Of a stretch of 64,000 bases of DNA, positions 47,392 to 56,432 are shown piece after piece. A program made the translations under genes and the position numbers. This DNA comes from Vagococcus fluvialis. Its GTDB lineage: Bacteria > Bacillota > Bacilli > Lactobacillales > Vagococcaceae. The stretch's first letter is position 1; each line of letters begins with the position of its first letter. The DNA lies in NCBI RefSeq assembly GCF_003337315.1, contig NZ_QPJV01000010.1:31583-95582 (forward strand), given 5' to 3'. The notes beneath the pieces are model-generated. The model had not been told where the DNA came from. It was given only the letters and a program-made list of their open reading frames with translations, and made no database searches.

Positions 47392-48164
47392 TTGGAAGTA
47401 TTTATTTTATTGTTATTGTATTTGCAAATACTATCGGAGCTATTTCTGGAATGGGCGGTGGTGTATTAATTAAACCTATTTTTGATTTGCTCCATGTTCA
47501 TTCAGTAGCAGCAATTTCCTTTTATTCCAGTGTGGCAGTTTTAACAATGTCAGTGGTGTCTACTAGTAATCAACTTCAAAATGGGATTCAGATTAAATGG
47601 CCCTTTGCAATTCAAGTTTCTTTAGGTGCAGTAGTGGGTGGTTTACTTGGAAATATAGTGTTTGAAAAAATTCTTGCTTTGTTTCCAGCAGGTCGTGAAG
47701 TTCAGCTTGTTCAAATTGTTTTAACCGTTATAACGTTAGTTTTTTCTTATCTTTATAGTAAGGGAATGTGGCAGAATTTTAATTACCAATCGCCAGTTTT
47801 AACACTAGGTTCTGGTCTTTTATTAGGTTTTTTAGCTAGTTTACTTGGTATTGGTGGAGGGCCAATTAATGTGGCATTGTTGATGTTACTTTTTAATATT
47901 CCAATCAAACAAGCAACGATCTATTCAATTATTACTATTTTCTTTTCTCAGTTAACAAAAGTCATAACGATTTTTGTGACAGTTGATATGAGTCGTTACG
48001 ATATGAACATGTTGTACTATATTATACCAGCCGCTATTTTAGGTGGTTTCTTAGGTTCTTTTGTCAGTGGAAAAGTGACCGATGAAAGAGTCAACCAAGT
48101 GTATCAATGGGTTATTATTTTAGTCTTAATCATTAATATATATAATGGATGGCAGGTGTTTTAA
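47388..48164 (+). CDS. TauE/SafE family sulfite/sulfate exporter permease
   Basis: The 258-residue protein is very hydrophobic, with about eight membrane helices and two repeats of the family motif (AISGMGGGVLIKP near residue 20 and LASLLGIGGGPINVALL near 155). The family exports sulfite, sulfoacetate or similar anions. It overlaps the anSME gene by 4 bp and the FGE gene by 1 bp. In this sulfatase setting it could export released sulfate or import a sulfated substrate; the direction is inferred. Confidence 0.88.
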   Translation: MIGSIYFIVIVFANTIGAISGMGGGVLIKPIFDLLHVHSVAAISFYSSVAVLTMSVVSTSNQLQNGIQIKWPFAIQVSLGAVVGGLLGNIVFEKILALFPAGREVQLVQIVLTVITLVFSYLYSKGMWQNFNYQSPVLTLGSGLLLGFLASLLGIGGGPINVALLMLLFNIPIKQATIYSIITIFFSQLTKVITIFVTVDMSRYDMNMLYYIIPAAILGGFLGSFVSGKVTDERVNQVYQWVIILVLIINIYNGWQVF

Positions 48165-49048
48165 TGAGCGAAATGGTTAAAGTTCCCGGTGGAAGTTATT
48201 TAATTGGAACAAATAGTGCAGATGGTTTCGTAAAAGATAAAGAAGGACCTCAAGTTGAGATTCAATTAGAGGCTTTTGAAATAAGTAATACGACAATTAT
48301 CAATCTAGAATTTCAACAATTTGTTCAGGAAACAGGTTATGTGACAGAGGCAGAACAATATGGTTGGTCGTATGTTTTTCATTACTTTTTAACAATGGAA
48401 GAAAAGCTAAAGTCAGCTGAAATTCCTGGATTAAATTGGTGGTACGCAGTTCAAGTAGCTAACTGGAAACATCCAGAAGGTAGAAGTTCTAACTTGAAAG
48501 ATAGACTAAATCACCCTGTTGTTCATGTTTCTAGAAATGATGCACTGGCTTATTGTGAGTGGAGTGGTACAAGATTACCAACTGAGGCCGAATGGGAAGT
48601 TGCCGATAAAGGTGGAACAACTTATGAACGCTATCCTTGGGGAGAAGAATTTCTGAAGAACAATGATTACCATTGTAATATCTGGCAAGGGAATTTCCCA
48701 TTAACTAATACTTTAGATAATGGTTTTGATGGGGCAGCGCCAGCAAAATATTACGAACCAAATAATTATGGTACGTATCAAATGGTAGGGAATGTATGGG
48801 AATGGTGCTTAAATCCTCAAGGAATTGATTTAGAGGAATTTCAACAAAAATCATCAGCAGATTTTGTTGAAAAAAATCAAACCAGAGATGATAAAGCTTA
48901 TGCTATTCGTGGTGGTTCTTTTTTATGCCACGAATCCTATTGCAAACGATATAGGATTGCTGCTAGAAATGGAAATACAGGAGATTCAACTAGTAATAAC
49001 ATGGGATTTAGAGTGGTTAGACAAAGCAACTATCTAATTAAAAATTAG
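48164..49048 (+). CDS. Formylglycine-generating enzyme (SUMF1/FGE family)
   Basis: The 294-residue protein has the FGE-sulfatase fold: VPGGSYLIGTN at the N-terminus, RLPTEAEWEVADKGG, GNVWEW and GGSFLCHESYC with both active-site cysteines (Cys255 and Cys260, spaced as in human Cys336 and Cys341). It converts a sulfatase Cys to formylglycine using oxygen and copper. ATG 48164 shares a base with the permease stop and is preferred over an in-frame ATG at 48149. Having both this and anSME gives aerobic and anaerobic maturation. Confidence 0.9.
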   Translation: MSEMVKVPGGSYLIGTNSADGFVKDKEGPQVEIQLEAFEISNTTIINLEFQQFVQETGYVTEAEQYGWSYVFHYFLTMEEKLKSAEIPGLNWWYAVQVANWKHPEGRSSNLKDRLNHPVVHVSRNDALAYCEWSGTRLPTEAEWEVADKGGTTYERYPWGEEFLKNNDYHCNIWQGNFPLTNTLDNGFDGAAPAKYYEPNNYGTYQMVGNVWEWCLNPQGIDLEEFQQKSSADFVEKNQTRDDKAYAIRGGSFLCHESYCKRYRIAARNGNTGDSTSNNMGFRVVRQSNYLIKN

Positions 49049-49058
49049 ATAGTTTTTT
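49028..49058 (+). terminator. Rho-independent terminator
   Basis: AACTATCTAATT and AATTAGATAGTT pair and seven T residues follow. It overlaps the FGE stop codon and ends the operon. Confidence 0.85.
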
Positions 49059-49099
49059 TATGTTATAATAGTCAGATATTCAAAGAAGAGGTGTATTAG

Positions 49100-49837
49100 T
49101 TGAAATTAGTAATTTTTGATATGGATGGATTAATGTTTGATACAGGAAGGCTTGCTTACCGAGGTTACACGAGAACAGCTAAAAAATTTGATTTTGAATT
49201 AAATCCAAATGTGTATTACCAATTAACTGGTAGAAATGAAGAAGGCTTTAGAAAAGAGTTAAAAGAGCTTTATGGAAGTGATCAAGATACAGATACTTGG
49301 CGTGATTTTATGACTAAAACAAAACATGAAATATTAGATGAAGAAAAACGAGTGTATAAGAAAAAAGGTTTATTAGAGTTGTTAAGTTTTTTAAAAGAAA
49401 ATAAGTATAAAATTGCTTTAGCCTCATCATCAAAAAGAGAAATCATTTCTTTATATTTAGACATTGAGGAGATGCCTGATGTATTTGATATTATTATAGC
49501 TGGAGATGAGGTAACTAAAGGTAAACCAGATCCAGAAATTTTCCTGAAAGCTTGTACTGGACTAGGAATTGATCCAAAAGATGCCTTAGTATTAGAAGAT
49601 TCACTTGCTGGAATTGAGGCAGCTAGTAGAGGTGGTATTCCTTCTATTTTAGTTGAAGATGATATTACTGATTTACCACCTGTTCCTGGCAAGTATAAGT
49701 TACAAAAACAACTACCAGTGAGTAAAGAAAGAGTCTATCAACCAACTCATCAAATGTCAGACTTAATTGAAGTTAAAGAATTTCTAGAAAAAAGGAACTG
49801 TGACATCATTGAATCACAATTCCTTAAAAAGGTGTAA
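49100..49837 (+). CDS. HAD superfamily hydrolase (beta-phosphoglucomutase-like)
   Basis: The 245-residue protein has the HAD motifs: FDMDGLMFDT (nucleophile Asp), ASSSKRE (motif II), and KGKPDPEIF with LVLEDSLAGIEAA (Lys and acidic motif). The cap domain and length match the PGM-like subfamily of sugar phosphatases and phosphomutases. TTG 49100 is the start, with AGAGGTG just upstream. The C-terminal 40 residues are basic and unusual. The substrate is unknown. Confidence 0.85.
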   Translation: MKLVIFDMDGLMFDTGRLAYRGYTRTAKKFDFELNPNVYYQLTGRNEEGFRKELKELYGSDQDTDTWRDFMTKTKHEILDEEKRVYKKKGLLELLSFLKENKYKIALASSSKREIISLYLDIEEMPDVFDIIIAGDEVTKGKPDPEIFLKACTGLGIDPKDALVLEDSLAGIEAASRGGIPSILVEDDITDLPPVPGKYKLQKQLPVSKERVYQPTHQMSDLIEVKEFLEKRNCDIIESQFLKKV

Positions 49838-49844
49838 AGGGTAT

Positions 49845-49863
49845 AAAAGAAGTAGCTTCTTTT
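49845..49863. terminator. Short inverted repeat between convergent genes
   Basis: AAAAGAAG and CTTCTTTT are perfect inverted arms around a 3-nt loop, with T runs on both strands. It lies between the HAD gene and the minus-strand operon end. Confidence 0.5.
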
Positions 49864-49865
49864 CT

Positions 49866-50696
49866 TTAAAATGTAGAAAATAGTCCTTGTTCAGGGGCTA
49901 TTTTTTTATTAATTTCTTGTTGTTCAAATAACCAGTCTTGTAATAAAACAAAATCTTTTTCAGCATAGTTTTTTTGAGGTTCAAACTCAAAATCTGAAAA
50001 GGAAACTGCTTTTTCATTTGGTAAATGACAATATGTTTCAATGAGTTTAACTTTCTCAAGGTTCGTTTGTTGATTAAAATATTGACCGGCTTCTTCTAAT
50101 GCTAGGTGAAAATTTTTAACGTCTTCAGGGTTATCCTCAGTAAATTGTTTGTCAAAGCACCACATCACATAACAGGCATCAATATCTTTAGAATGCCAAA
50201 TAGTTTTAGTCTCTGGAATTTCTAAGACAGTAGAAATAAAAGGTTCAATTGCCACTAAACAATCAATTTTCTTAGTTTGTAAAGCCTCAATTCGTTCATA
50301 GGTGTTGTTAATGAAAGTATAAGTTAAAGGTGGCAGTTGATTCTTTAAATAAGTATCTACAAAAAATCTAAACAGACCTGTTTGACTAATACCAGCATTA
50401 AGATTTTCTTTTTCCATGTAGTTATTATAACCAGCTAACTGAATAGTTCTTGTTAAAGTAGAGGTAATAACAGCCTCTTTACCATCTTTTAAATAATAGA
50501 AAAAGAAGGTTGTATCTCCCATTTGAGCATCAACTTCACCTGTTAAAAAGGCATTTTTTCCTTGAAAAACAAAGTTATCAGCTAACTCTAGATTAACCTC
50601 TACTTGATGTTTTTCAAAAAAACCTAATTCTTTTGAAAGAATAACAGGTAAAACTAAGGGATTGATTCTATTTTGTTGTAATTTAATTGTTGCCAT
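49866..50696 (-). CDS. NMT1/THI5-like periplasmic-binding-fold protein without signal peptide
   Basis: The 276-residue protein resembles NMT1/THI5-type substrate-binding proteins (NRINPLVLPVILSKELGFFEKHQVEVNLEL at the start of the fold, then GEVDAQMGD), but it begins directly with the mature fold. No signal peptide or lipobox is present, so it should stay in the cytoplasm. Relatives include pyrimidine-binding ABC proteins, the enzyme THI5 and, by fold, MqnA/MqnD of menaquinone synthesis. It is the last gene of an operon with a UbiA prenyltransferase and an ABC importer. The lack of export suggests an enzyme or intracellular carrier. Confidence 0.75.
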   Translation of the reverse strand: MATIKLQQNRINPLVLPVILSKELGFFEKHQVEVNLELADNFVFQGKNAFLTGEVDAQMGDTTFFFYYLKDGKEAVITSTLTRTIQLAGYNNYMEKENLNAGISQTGLFRFFVDTYLKNQLPPLTYTFINNTYERIEALQTKKIDCLVAIEPFISTVLEIPETKTIWHSKDIDACYVMWCFDKQFTEDNPEDVKNFHLALEEAGQYFNQQTNLEKVKLIETYCHLPNEKAVSFSDFEFEPQKNYAEKDFVLLQDWLFEQQEINKKIAPEQGLFSTF

Positions 50697-50711
50697 AATG
50701 ATTCTCCTTCT

Positions 50712-51653
50712 TTACAGAATGGTGATTAAAAATGAAAGTCCCATGATGAAGTGGAACGAACGGATTAAAAGCAGTGGTCTTGGACCAAAATCTCGTCCCA
50801 TTTCTGGATAAACTTCTTGAATTTTTAAATAATCTTTTAACCATCTTAAATAACCTTGGATAAAAAATATAATAAATCCAATGAGGGATTGCCACCATAA
50901 TAACACACTAAAACTCAAATAACTCCAAGCAATTAAAACTAAAATACCTTCAGGAATCATTAGTAAAATTGAGTTTCTAAAACCAATGATATGAGGAAGA
51001 GTTTTTCTAACTCCTTGATCTTTATCATAATCACCAGCATTGTTTGTGGACATTAAAAAAACAGTTAACATCATGCAAATAAAAGCGTAAAGATAAGCTT
51101 CTTTTGTAAGAGTTCCAGTTTGAAGCCAAAAGGCAACAAGGGAACTTAAACCGCCAACTAAAAGACCAGAAACAAGTTCACCAATGGGTAATACGATGTA
51201 GGCGAACGGACCTAATGAATATGTAATAGCAGCAAGTAAACCTAAAAGACCAAGTAAAAATAAACCAAGACTTTTAGTGAGATAGACTAAAGCTAAACCA
51301 GTTAAGCCACCTAAAGCAATCCATGCAAGTAAAACAAGGCAAGCATCTAAAAAAGTAGCGTCACCTCTTACTAATCCTTCACTTCCTAAATGTCCAGTAA
51401 ATGTTTCTTCGCTTTCTTCATTTTTCATAAAGGCACGAATTTCATTTGCCACATTGGCAACAATATTAAATGAAAACCCACAAATAAAGAAGAGAACTAA
51501 ATATAGAGCATTTATTCTTCCTGTTAAGAAACTTGCAAAAAGACTTGTGCTAAAAATAGGTAGTCCTGTTGCAAAGCCTGTGCGAAGTTCCATGACAGTG
51601 TAAGCTCTTTTTGGAAAACCCAACGCCCATTTAATTAAAGTTTGAAGGTTCAA
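50712..51653 (-). CDS. UbiA family prenyltransferase (MenA-like)
   Basis: The 313-residue protein has eight to nine membrane helices and is of the UbiA/MenA type. The second aspartate-rich motif is intact (NNAGDYDKDQGVRKTLP). The first is altered: FNIVANVANEIRAF replaces the usual NDxxD, with Glu for the first Asp and no second Asp. UbiA enzymes join an isoprenyl chain to an aromatic acid such as dihydroxynaphthoate. Its start overlaps the stop of an ABC permease by 4 bp, so it is translationally coupled to a transporter. That coupling is unusual and hints at uptake of the aromatic substrate. Confidence 0.8.
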   Translation of the reverse strand: MNLQTLIKWALGFPKRAYTVMELRTGFATGLPIFSTSLFASFLTGRINALYLVLFFICGFSFNIVANVANEIRAFMKNEESEETFTGHLGSEGLVRGDATFLDACLVLLAWIALGGLTGLALVYLTKSLGLFLLGLLGLLAAITYSLGPFAYIVLPIGELVSGLLVGGLSSLVAFWLQTGTLTKEAYLYAFICMMLTVFLMSTNNAGDYDKDQGVRKTLPHIIGFRNSILLMIPEGILVLIAWSYLSFSVLLWWQSLIGFIIFFIQGYLRWLKDYLKIQEVYPEMGRDFGPRPLLLIRSFHFIMGLSFLITIL

Positions 51654-52474
51654 TATTTGACACTCCCTTGAGATAAACCTTTATCAATGTATTTTTGTAA
51701 CAATAAGTAAATAACGAGCATCGGAATCATGCTTAATAATATAAAGGCACAAATTAACGGCCAGTTTGTTTGATAAGGACCTACAAAACGATAAATCCCT
51801 GTTGAAATAGTCGGTAATTTGCTAGTCGGCATGTATAAATAGGGAATATAAAAATCATTATAGATACTAAGCATTTTCAGCAGAATAACCGTTGTTGTTG
51901 CAGGCGTTAGCATTGGAAAAATAATGTGACGAAAAATCTTAAAATATGAGGCACCGTCCATCATAGCAGCTTGATCTAGTTCAACGGGAATTTGCTCCAT
52001 GTTTTGTAAGTAAAGATAAATCATTGTCACATCTGCACCAACGTAAAGTAAAATAGGTGCCCAAATTGTATTATATAAATGTAAACTAGTCATAATATTA
52101 AAAGTTCCTACTTGAGTAACAACCATGGGAACAGCTGATACTAAAAAATAACCAAATAATAAAGTTTTCTTTAGTTTAAAATCAAAACGCTGATAGACAT
52201 AAGCTACCATTGAACCAATAAAAACACTCAAAATAATACTAATTAACATAATTGTAAAGGTGACTAAGAAACTAGTAACCAAATTTCCTTCTCGAATCGC
52301 TTCTGTATAATTATCAAGATAAAGAAAACTATTTGGAATTCTAAGACCTTGAGAAATAGAAAATTCTTCAAAGGACATAAAAGAGCCAAAGAAAAGAATA
52401 GTTAAAGGAAATAAAATAATAAAAGACCAAATCAAAAGACTTAAATATTTGATTGATTTTCCTAAAATCGTCAT
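51650..52474 (-). CDS. CUT1-type ABC transporter permease (MalG-like)
   Basis: The 274-residue membrane protein has about six helices and an EAA loop (AAMMDGASYFKIFRHIIFP) of the MalG/UgpE type. It overlaps the upstream permease and the downstream UbiA gene by 4 bp each. With the proteins at 52471 and 53336 it forms an importer that lacks its own ATPase. The family usually imports sugars, but the neighbouring prenyltransferase leaves the substrate open. Confidence 0.88.
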   Translation of the reverse strand: MTILGKSIKYLSLLIWSFIILFPLTILFFGSFMSFEEFSISQGLRIPNSFLYLDNYTEAIREGNLVTSFLVTFTIMLISIILSVFIGSMVAYVYQRFDFKLKKTLLFGYFLVSAVPMVVTQVGTFNIMTSLHLYNTIWAPILLYVGADVTMIYLYLQNMEQIPVELDQAAMMDGASYFKIFRHIIFPMLTPATTTVILLKMLSIYNDFYIPYLYMPTSKLPTISTGIYRFVGPYQTNWPLICAFILLSMIPMLVIYLLLQKYIDKGLSQGSVKY

Positions 52475-53343
52475 AGTTTATTAGCTCCTTTTTTCTTGAT
52501 TAATTGCAGAAAACCACTTAGTAAAACAATTAATAAGGTAATTAAAACTGATAGACTTGAGGCAAGTCCATATTTTTGTTGCTCAAAAGCTAATTTCATT
52601 GTTTGAATGACTATTGTTGTTGTTCCATTAGAGCCATTTGTCAAAATAAAAGGAATATCAAAAACAGATATAACACCAATAATCAGTAGGACAGTATTTA
52701 AAAAAATAATTTTTTTAGTTTGGGGAATGATAACCCATTTCGTTTTTTGCCACAAAGTAGCTCCATCTAATAAACAAACTTCCTGATAATCTTTAGGAAT
52801 GCTTTGAATAGCTCCGTAGTATAAAAGAAAACTAATACCTAGATTACGCCATAAAGAAATACTAGCCAAAGTAATATTAACCTGATCAGGATCTCCTAAC
52901 CAAAATGTTTGAAATCTGCTTAAATGTAGAACATTTAAAAATTGATCAAAAGCCCCATCTGGACTAAAAAATAGCCGAAAAATCATTGCCACTGCAATAC
53001 TACTAATGAGTGAGGGTAAAATAAAAAGGCTCTTAAAAAAAGATTTCCCGTAAGTTTTTTCTGATAATATAATGGCAAAATAATAGGCAATAATCATTTG
53101 TAAAAGACCAGATACTAAATAATAACTATTAACTTTTAAGGACTTCCAGTAAACAGAGCTAGACAAAAGGGTAGAATAATTGTTAAATCCTACCCATTTA
53201 AAGTCTAGTCCGATGCCACCCCAATTAGTAAAACTCATAATAAATAAATTAATAATTGGCAAGATACCAAATACCAATAAAAGAAGAGTTGGGATGACTA
53301 GAAATAAAAGTAGCTGAAAGTTTTTTTTCTTAAGGCTATTCAT
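52471..53343 (-). CDS. CUT1-type ABC transporter permease (MalF-like)
   Basis: The 290-residue membrane protein has six helices and the EAA loop VCLLDGATLWQKTKWVI. It is of the MalF/UgpA type. Its start overlaps the binding-protein stop by 8 bp and its stop overlaps the next permease by 4 bp. No ATPase gene is adjacent. Confidence 0.88.
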   Translation of the reverse strand: MNSLKKKNFQLLLFLVIPTLLLLVFGILPIINLFIMSFTNWGGIGLDFKWVGFNNYSTLLSSSVYWKSLKVNSYYLVSGLLQMIIAYYFAIILSEKTYGKSFFKSLFILPSLISSIAVAMIFRLFFSPDGAFDQFLNVLHLSRFQTFWLGDPDQVNITLASISLWRNLGISFLLYYGAIQSIPKDYQEVCLLDGATLWQKTKWVIIPQTKKIIFLNTVLLIIGVISVFDIPFILTNGSNGTTTIVIQTMKLAFEQQKYGLASSLSVLITLLIVLLSGFLQLIKKKGANKL

Positions 53344-54610
53344 GATTTTTAGCAGCAGTAGTCCACTTGTTAGAAAGCTCTGTTACATAGTCTTCATAAG
53401 AAATATTTTTATCTGGATAAAGTCCAATGTTAATAACTTGTTGTAAGACATCTGTTAACCTAGCGACTCCAACTTCGTTAGCTATTTCAGTGTATTTAGC
53501 ATTTGTTTCAGGTGTTTCAGTTGCGACTGTTAAAATCACATTGCTATTATCAATTAATTCTTTTTCTTTTTTAGAAAGATCTGCTTTTAAATTAGGCATT
53601 CCATTTAAATCTTTTACATAACCACTTTTGTTTGAAACAAAATAATCAAGGAAAGCTTCAGCGGTTTTTTTGTTTTTCGAATGTTTATTAATTCCGATAA
53701 CAGCAGGTGCTCCAATTGGGAAACTAGTTTTACCGTCTGTTTCAACAGGAAAATTCATAATTTTTATTGGGTCTTTTGTTAAGTTTTGAATAGTAGGGAC
53801 TTCTTGAGAGCCGTGCATTAACATAGCGATTTCGCCTTTAGCAAGTTGTGAAAAGGCTGTTTGACTATCTAAGGTCATAGGATCTTTTTCGATTAAACCT
53901 TTTGATGACATTTCATAAAATAAATCCATTACTTCACGAATAGGCATTCCTTCTTTAAAAGCGTCTCCTGATTCTAATGTTTCTGATTTAAATTGTTCAC
54001 CGCCAAACGATGTCAAAGCACCAGCCCAAATAGCTACTGCTTGATAATTTGAATAAAAAGGTGTCGCATTAGTTGTTTCTTTTATTTTTTCTAAATCTTT
54101 AATAAAATCTTTTGTTGTTGTTGGTGTATCAGTGATACCAGCTTCTTTCAAAACTGCTTCATTATAAATAATACCTAATGAATTAAGGGCAACAGGTAAA
54201 CCGTAAACATCATCTTTATAATCAGCTTCGTAAACATCTAAATATTTTTCACCTAAGTCTTTAGTTGTTCCTAAACTTTCAAAATAGTTAGGGTATTTTT
54301 CTCTGTTACCAGCCATTGAAAAGGGAATAAATAAAACATCACCGTATTCACCGCTATTTAAACGAGTAGAGACGGACTTGTCATAGTCAGCAATATTTTC
54401 AAAAGTAACTTTTGTTACTTCAGGATATTCTTTAATGAAGTTAGCTTCAATTTGTTTGAAAAGCGCCTCCCCATCTGTTCTGTCTGTTAAAACAGTAATC
54501 TCTCCACTCACGCTGTCATCCTTAGAGTCAGCTTGCTTGTTTCCATTTGAGCAAGCACCTAGAAATAGAGTTGTTAGTAGTGTTCCAAATACAAGTTTTT
54601 TCAATTTCAT
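53336..54610 (-). CDS. ABC transporter substrate-binding lipoprotein (CUT1/ExtSB type)
   Basis: The 424-residue lipoprotein has a signal peptide with lipobox LGAC (Cys20) followed by SNGNK, then the two-lobe fold of sugar-type binding proteins (EITVLTDRTDGEALFKQ, MLMHGSQEVPTI, GAPAVIGINKHS). It captures the importer's ligand outside the membrane. It is the first gene of a five-gene operon that ends in a UbiA prenyltransferase and a cytoplasmic binding-fold protein. Start ATG behind AAGGAAAC; a good promoter lies at 54653-54681. Confidence 0.88.
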   Translation of the reverse strand: MKLKKLVFGTLLTTLFLGACSNGNKQADSKDDSVSGEITVLTDRTDGEALFKQIEANFIKEYPEVTKVTFENIADYDKSVSTRLNSGEYGDVLFIPFSMAGNREKYPNYFESLGTTKDLGEKYLDVYEADYKDDVYGLPVALNSLGIIYNEAVLKEAGITDTPTTTKDFIKDLEKIKETTNATPFYSNYQAVAIWAGALTSFGGEQFKSETLESGDAFKEGMPIREVMDLFYEMSSKGLIEKDPMTLDSQTAFSQLAKGEIAMLMHGSQEVPTIQNLTKDPIKIMNFPVETDGKTSFPIGAPAVIGINKHSKNKKTAEAFLDYFVSNKSGYVKDLNGMPNLKADLSKKEKELIDNSNVILTVATETPETNAKYTEIANEVGVARLTDVLQQVINIGLYPDKNISYEDYVTELSNKWTTAAKNHE

Positions 54611-54652
54611 TTCATCGTTTCCTTCTTCCTAAATGAATAATTACAACGCCTA

Positions 54653-54681
54653 ATTATAACGAAAAAAAAGCTTTAAATCAA
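54653..54681 (-). promoter_or_regulatory. Promoter of the ABC-UbiA operon
   Basis: On the minus strand TTGATT (54676-54681), a 17-bp spacer and TATAAT (54653-54658) lie about 45 nt before the first gene. Confidence 0.8.
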
Positions 54682-54794
54682 AAGGCTATCTTAAAAAAAT
54701 TGTTTACATGATATAGGAAAATTTTTATGAATTTTAATAAAAACATGTTAAAGTAAATAGGACAAAGAAATTAAAGAGAAGAGAGCCATTAAAT

Positions 54795-55718
54795 ATGAAG
54801 AAAAGTAATCAAAAAGCAAATAAAATTAGTAAACAAAATCAAGGTCAATACTTAGTTGTTCAAGAAGATACAACTCTATTACCTTTCCTATTATCAGAAA
54901 TGAAAGGGAAAAGTAGAAATGCTATTAAATCAACTTTAACAAGAGGACAAATATTTGTTGATAATGAAGCTATTACACAACATAATCACCCTTTGACAAA
55001 AGGGCAACGTGTTTTAATTCAAGACAATAAAATGGCAATGAGTGAGCAAGCTTTAGTTGGAATAGAAGTTATTTATGAAGATGATGATTTAATTGTCATT
55101 GAAAAAGAATCAGGTATGTTATCTATTGCAGGTAACCCAAGAGATTTTGAAGTAACGGCTCATAACCAGTTGATGGCTTACGTGAGACGTCATCATCCGA
55201 AAAATAGAATTTACGTAGTTCATAGACTAGATAAAGACACATCAGGAATTATGTTATTTGCTAAAAATGAAAAAATGAAAGCAACGCTTCAAGAAAATTG
55301 GAAAGAGATTGTGACTGAGAGAATGTATACAGCTCTTGTAGAAGGAAATGTAAAAAAACAATCTGGTACCATTACATCTTGGTTAACAGAAAGTAAAACC
55401 TTTAAAATGTATTCAAGTTCCTTTGATAATGGTGGAAAACAAGCTATTACACACTACAAAAAAATTAGAGGAAATAAAAATTATAGTTTACTTGAAGTTA
55501 TGTTAGAAACAGGTAGAAAAAATCAAATTCGTGTTCATATGGAAGAGATTGGCCATCCAATTGTCGGAGATAAAAAATACGGAGCTCATGGTAATCCTTT
55601 GAAGCGAGTGGGACTACATGCTACTACGTTAGTCTTTAAACATCCTGTGACAGGTAAACAAATGAAATTCACTTCAAAAGTACCAAAAAAATTTAATAAG
55701 TTATTAAAGGAAAACTAA
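54795..55718 (+). CDS. RluA/RluD family pseudouridine synthase
   Basis: The 307-residue protein has an N-terminal S4-like region (about 20-75, LLPFLLSEMKGKSRNAIKSTLTRG) and a RluA-type catalytic domain with HRLDKDTSGI (catalytic Asp146), GRKNQIRVHM and GDKKYG. It isomerises uridines in large-subunit rRNA or tRNA; the exact position cannot be assigned. Start ATG 54795 is behind GAAGAGAG. Confidence 0.88.
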   Translation: MKKSNQKANKISKQNQGQYLVVQEDTTLLPFLLSEMKGKSRNAIKSTLTRGQIFVDNEAITQHNHPLTKGQRVLIQDNKMAMSEQALVGIEVIYEDDDLIVIEKESGMLSIAGNPRDFEVTAHNQLMAYVRRHHPKNRIYVVHRLDKDTSGIMLFAKNEKMKATLQENWKEIVTERMYTALVEGNVKKQSGTITSWLTESKTFKMYSSSFDNGGKQAITHYKKIRGNKNYSLLEVMLETGRKNQIRVHMEEIGHPIVGDKKYGAHGNPLKRVGLHATTLVFKHPVTGKQMKFTSKVPKKFNKLLKEN

Positions 55719-55814
55719 TAGTTAAATATCCTATAAATGAAGCTATTTCACTAGGTATTTAGACAGAAAAATGTTATCTTTGTTTTAAATTATTAAAAAT
55801 GGAGATGAAAAATC

Positions 55815-56423
55815 ATGTCAGGTATTAGTAGTAAGGCTTATCGTTTATCTATTAGGGGGATATTGATAGCAATCATACTTGTGCAATCAATGGTTCCATT
55901 CTTAGGATTTATTCCATTATTTGTAACAAGTTTAACAATTATTCATATAACAGTTATTGTGGCTGCAATCACTCTTGGCACAAAAGATGGTATGTTAATT
56001 GGGCTAGTTTGGGGACTCTCAACCATGTTTAGGGCATGGACAATGCCAACAACACCTATTGATACATTAATTTTTACCAATCCAATTGTTTCAGTTCTAC
56101 CTAGAATTTTAGTAGGTCTTGTAGCTGGAGGAATTTTTACATTACTTTATAAAAAAACAAGTAAGTTTTATTTATCAACAGTTGTGGCATCTGCTTTAGG
56201 AGCTTTAACTAATACAGTTTTAGTGCTTGGATTTATGGGAGCTTTGTATACAGGTCCAGTAGCTGCAGCTTATAATACAACAACTTCAGGTTTACTTTCC
56301 GTTCTTTTAGTTGTCGTTGGAACAAATGGGATACCAGAAATGATTGCTGCAATGGTTATTACGCCATTAATTGTGAAAGCAATTTTTGCTGCAACAAATC
56401 TTTCACCAGAAACAAGAATATAA
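55815..56423 (+). CDS. ECF transporter S component (substrate unknown)
   Basis: The 202-residue protein has about six membrane helices and the general S-component look: a short N-terminal region (SSKAYRLSIRGILIAIILVQ), LTIIHITVIVAAITLG and IPEMIAAMVITPLIVKA at the end. S components bind a vitamin or metal and join the shared EcfA/EcfT module, which is not encoded here. The sequence resembles pantothenate-type S components, but I cannot assign the vitamin. It has its own terminator and is monocistronic. Confidence 0.78.
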   Translation: MSGISSKAYRLSIRGILIAIILVQSMVPFLGFIPLFVTSLTIIHITVIVAAITLGTKDGMLIGLVWGLSTMFRAWTMPTTPIDTLIFTNPIVSVLPRILVGLVAGGIFTLLYKKTSKFYLSTVVASALGALTNTVLVLGFMGALYTGPVAAAYNTTTSGLLSVLLVVVGTNGIPEMIAAMVITPLIVKAIFAATNLSPETRI

Positions 56424-56432
56424 AATAAAACG

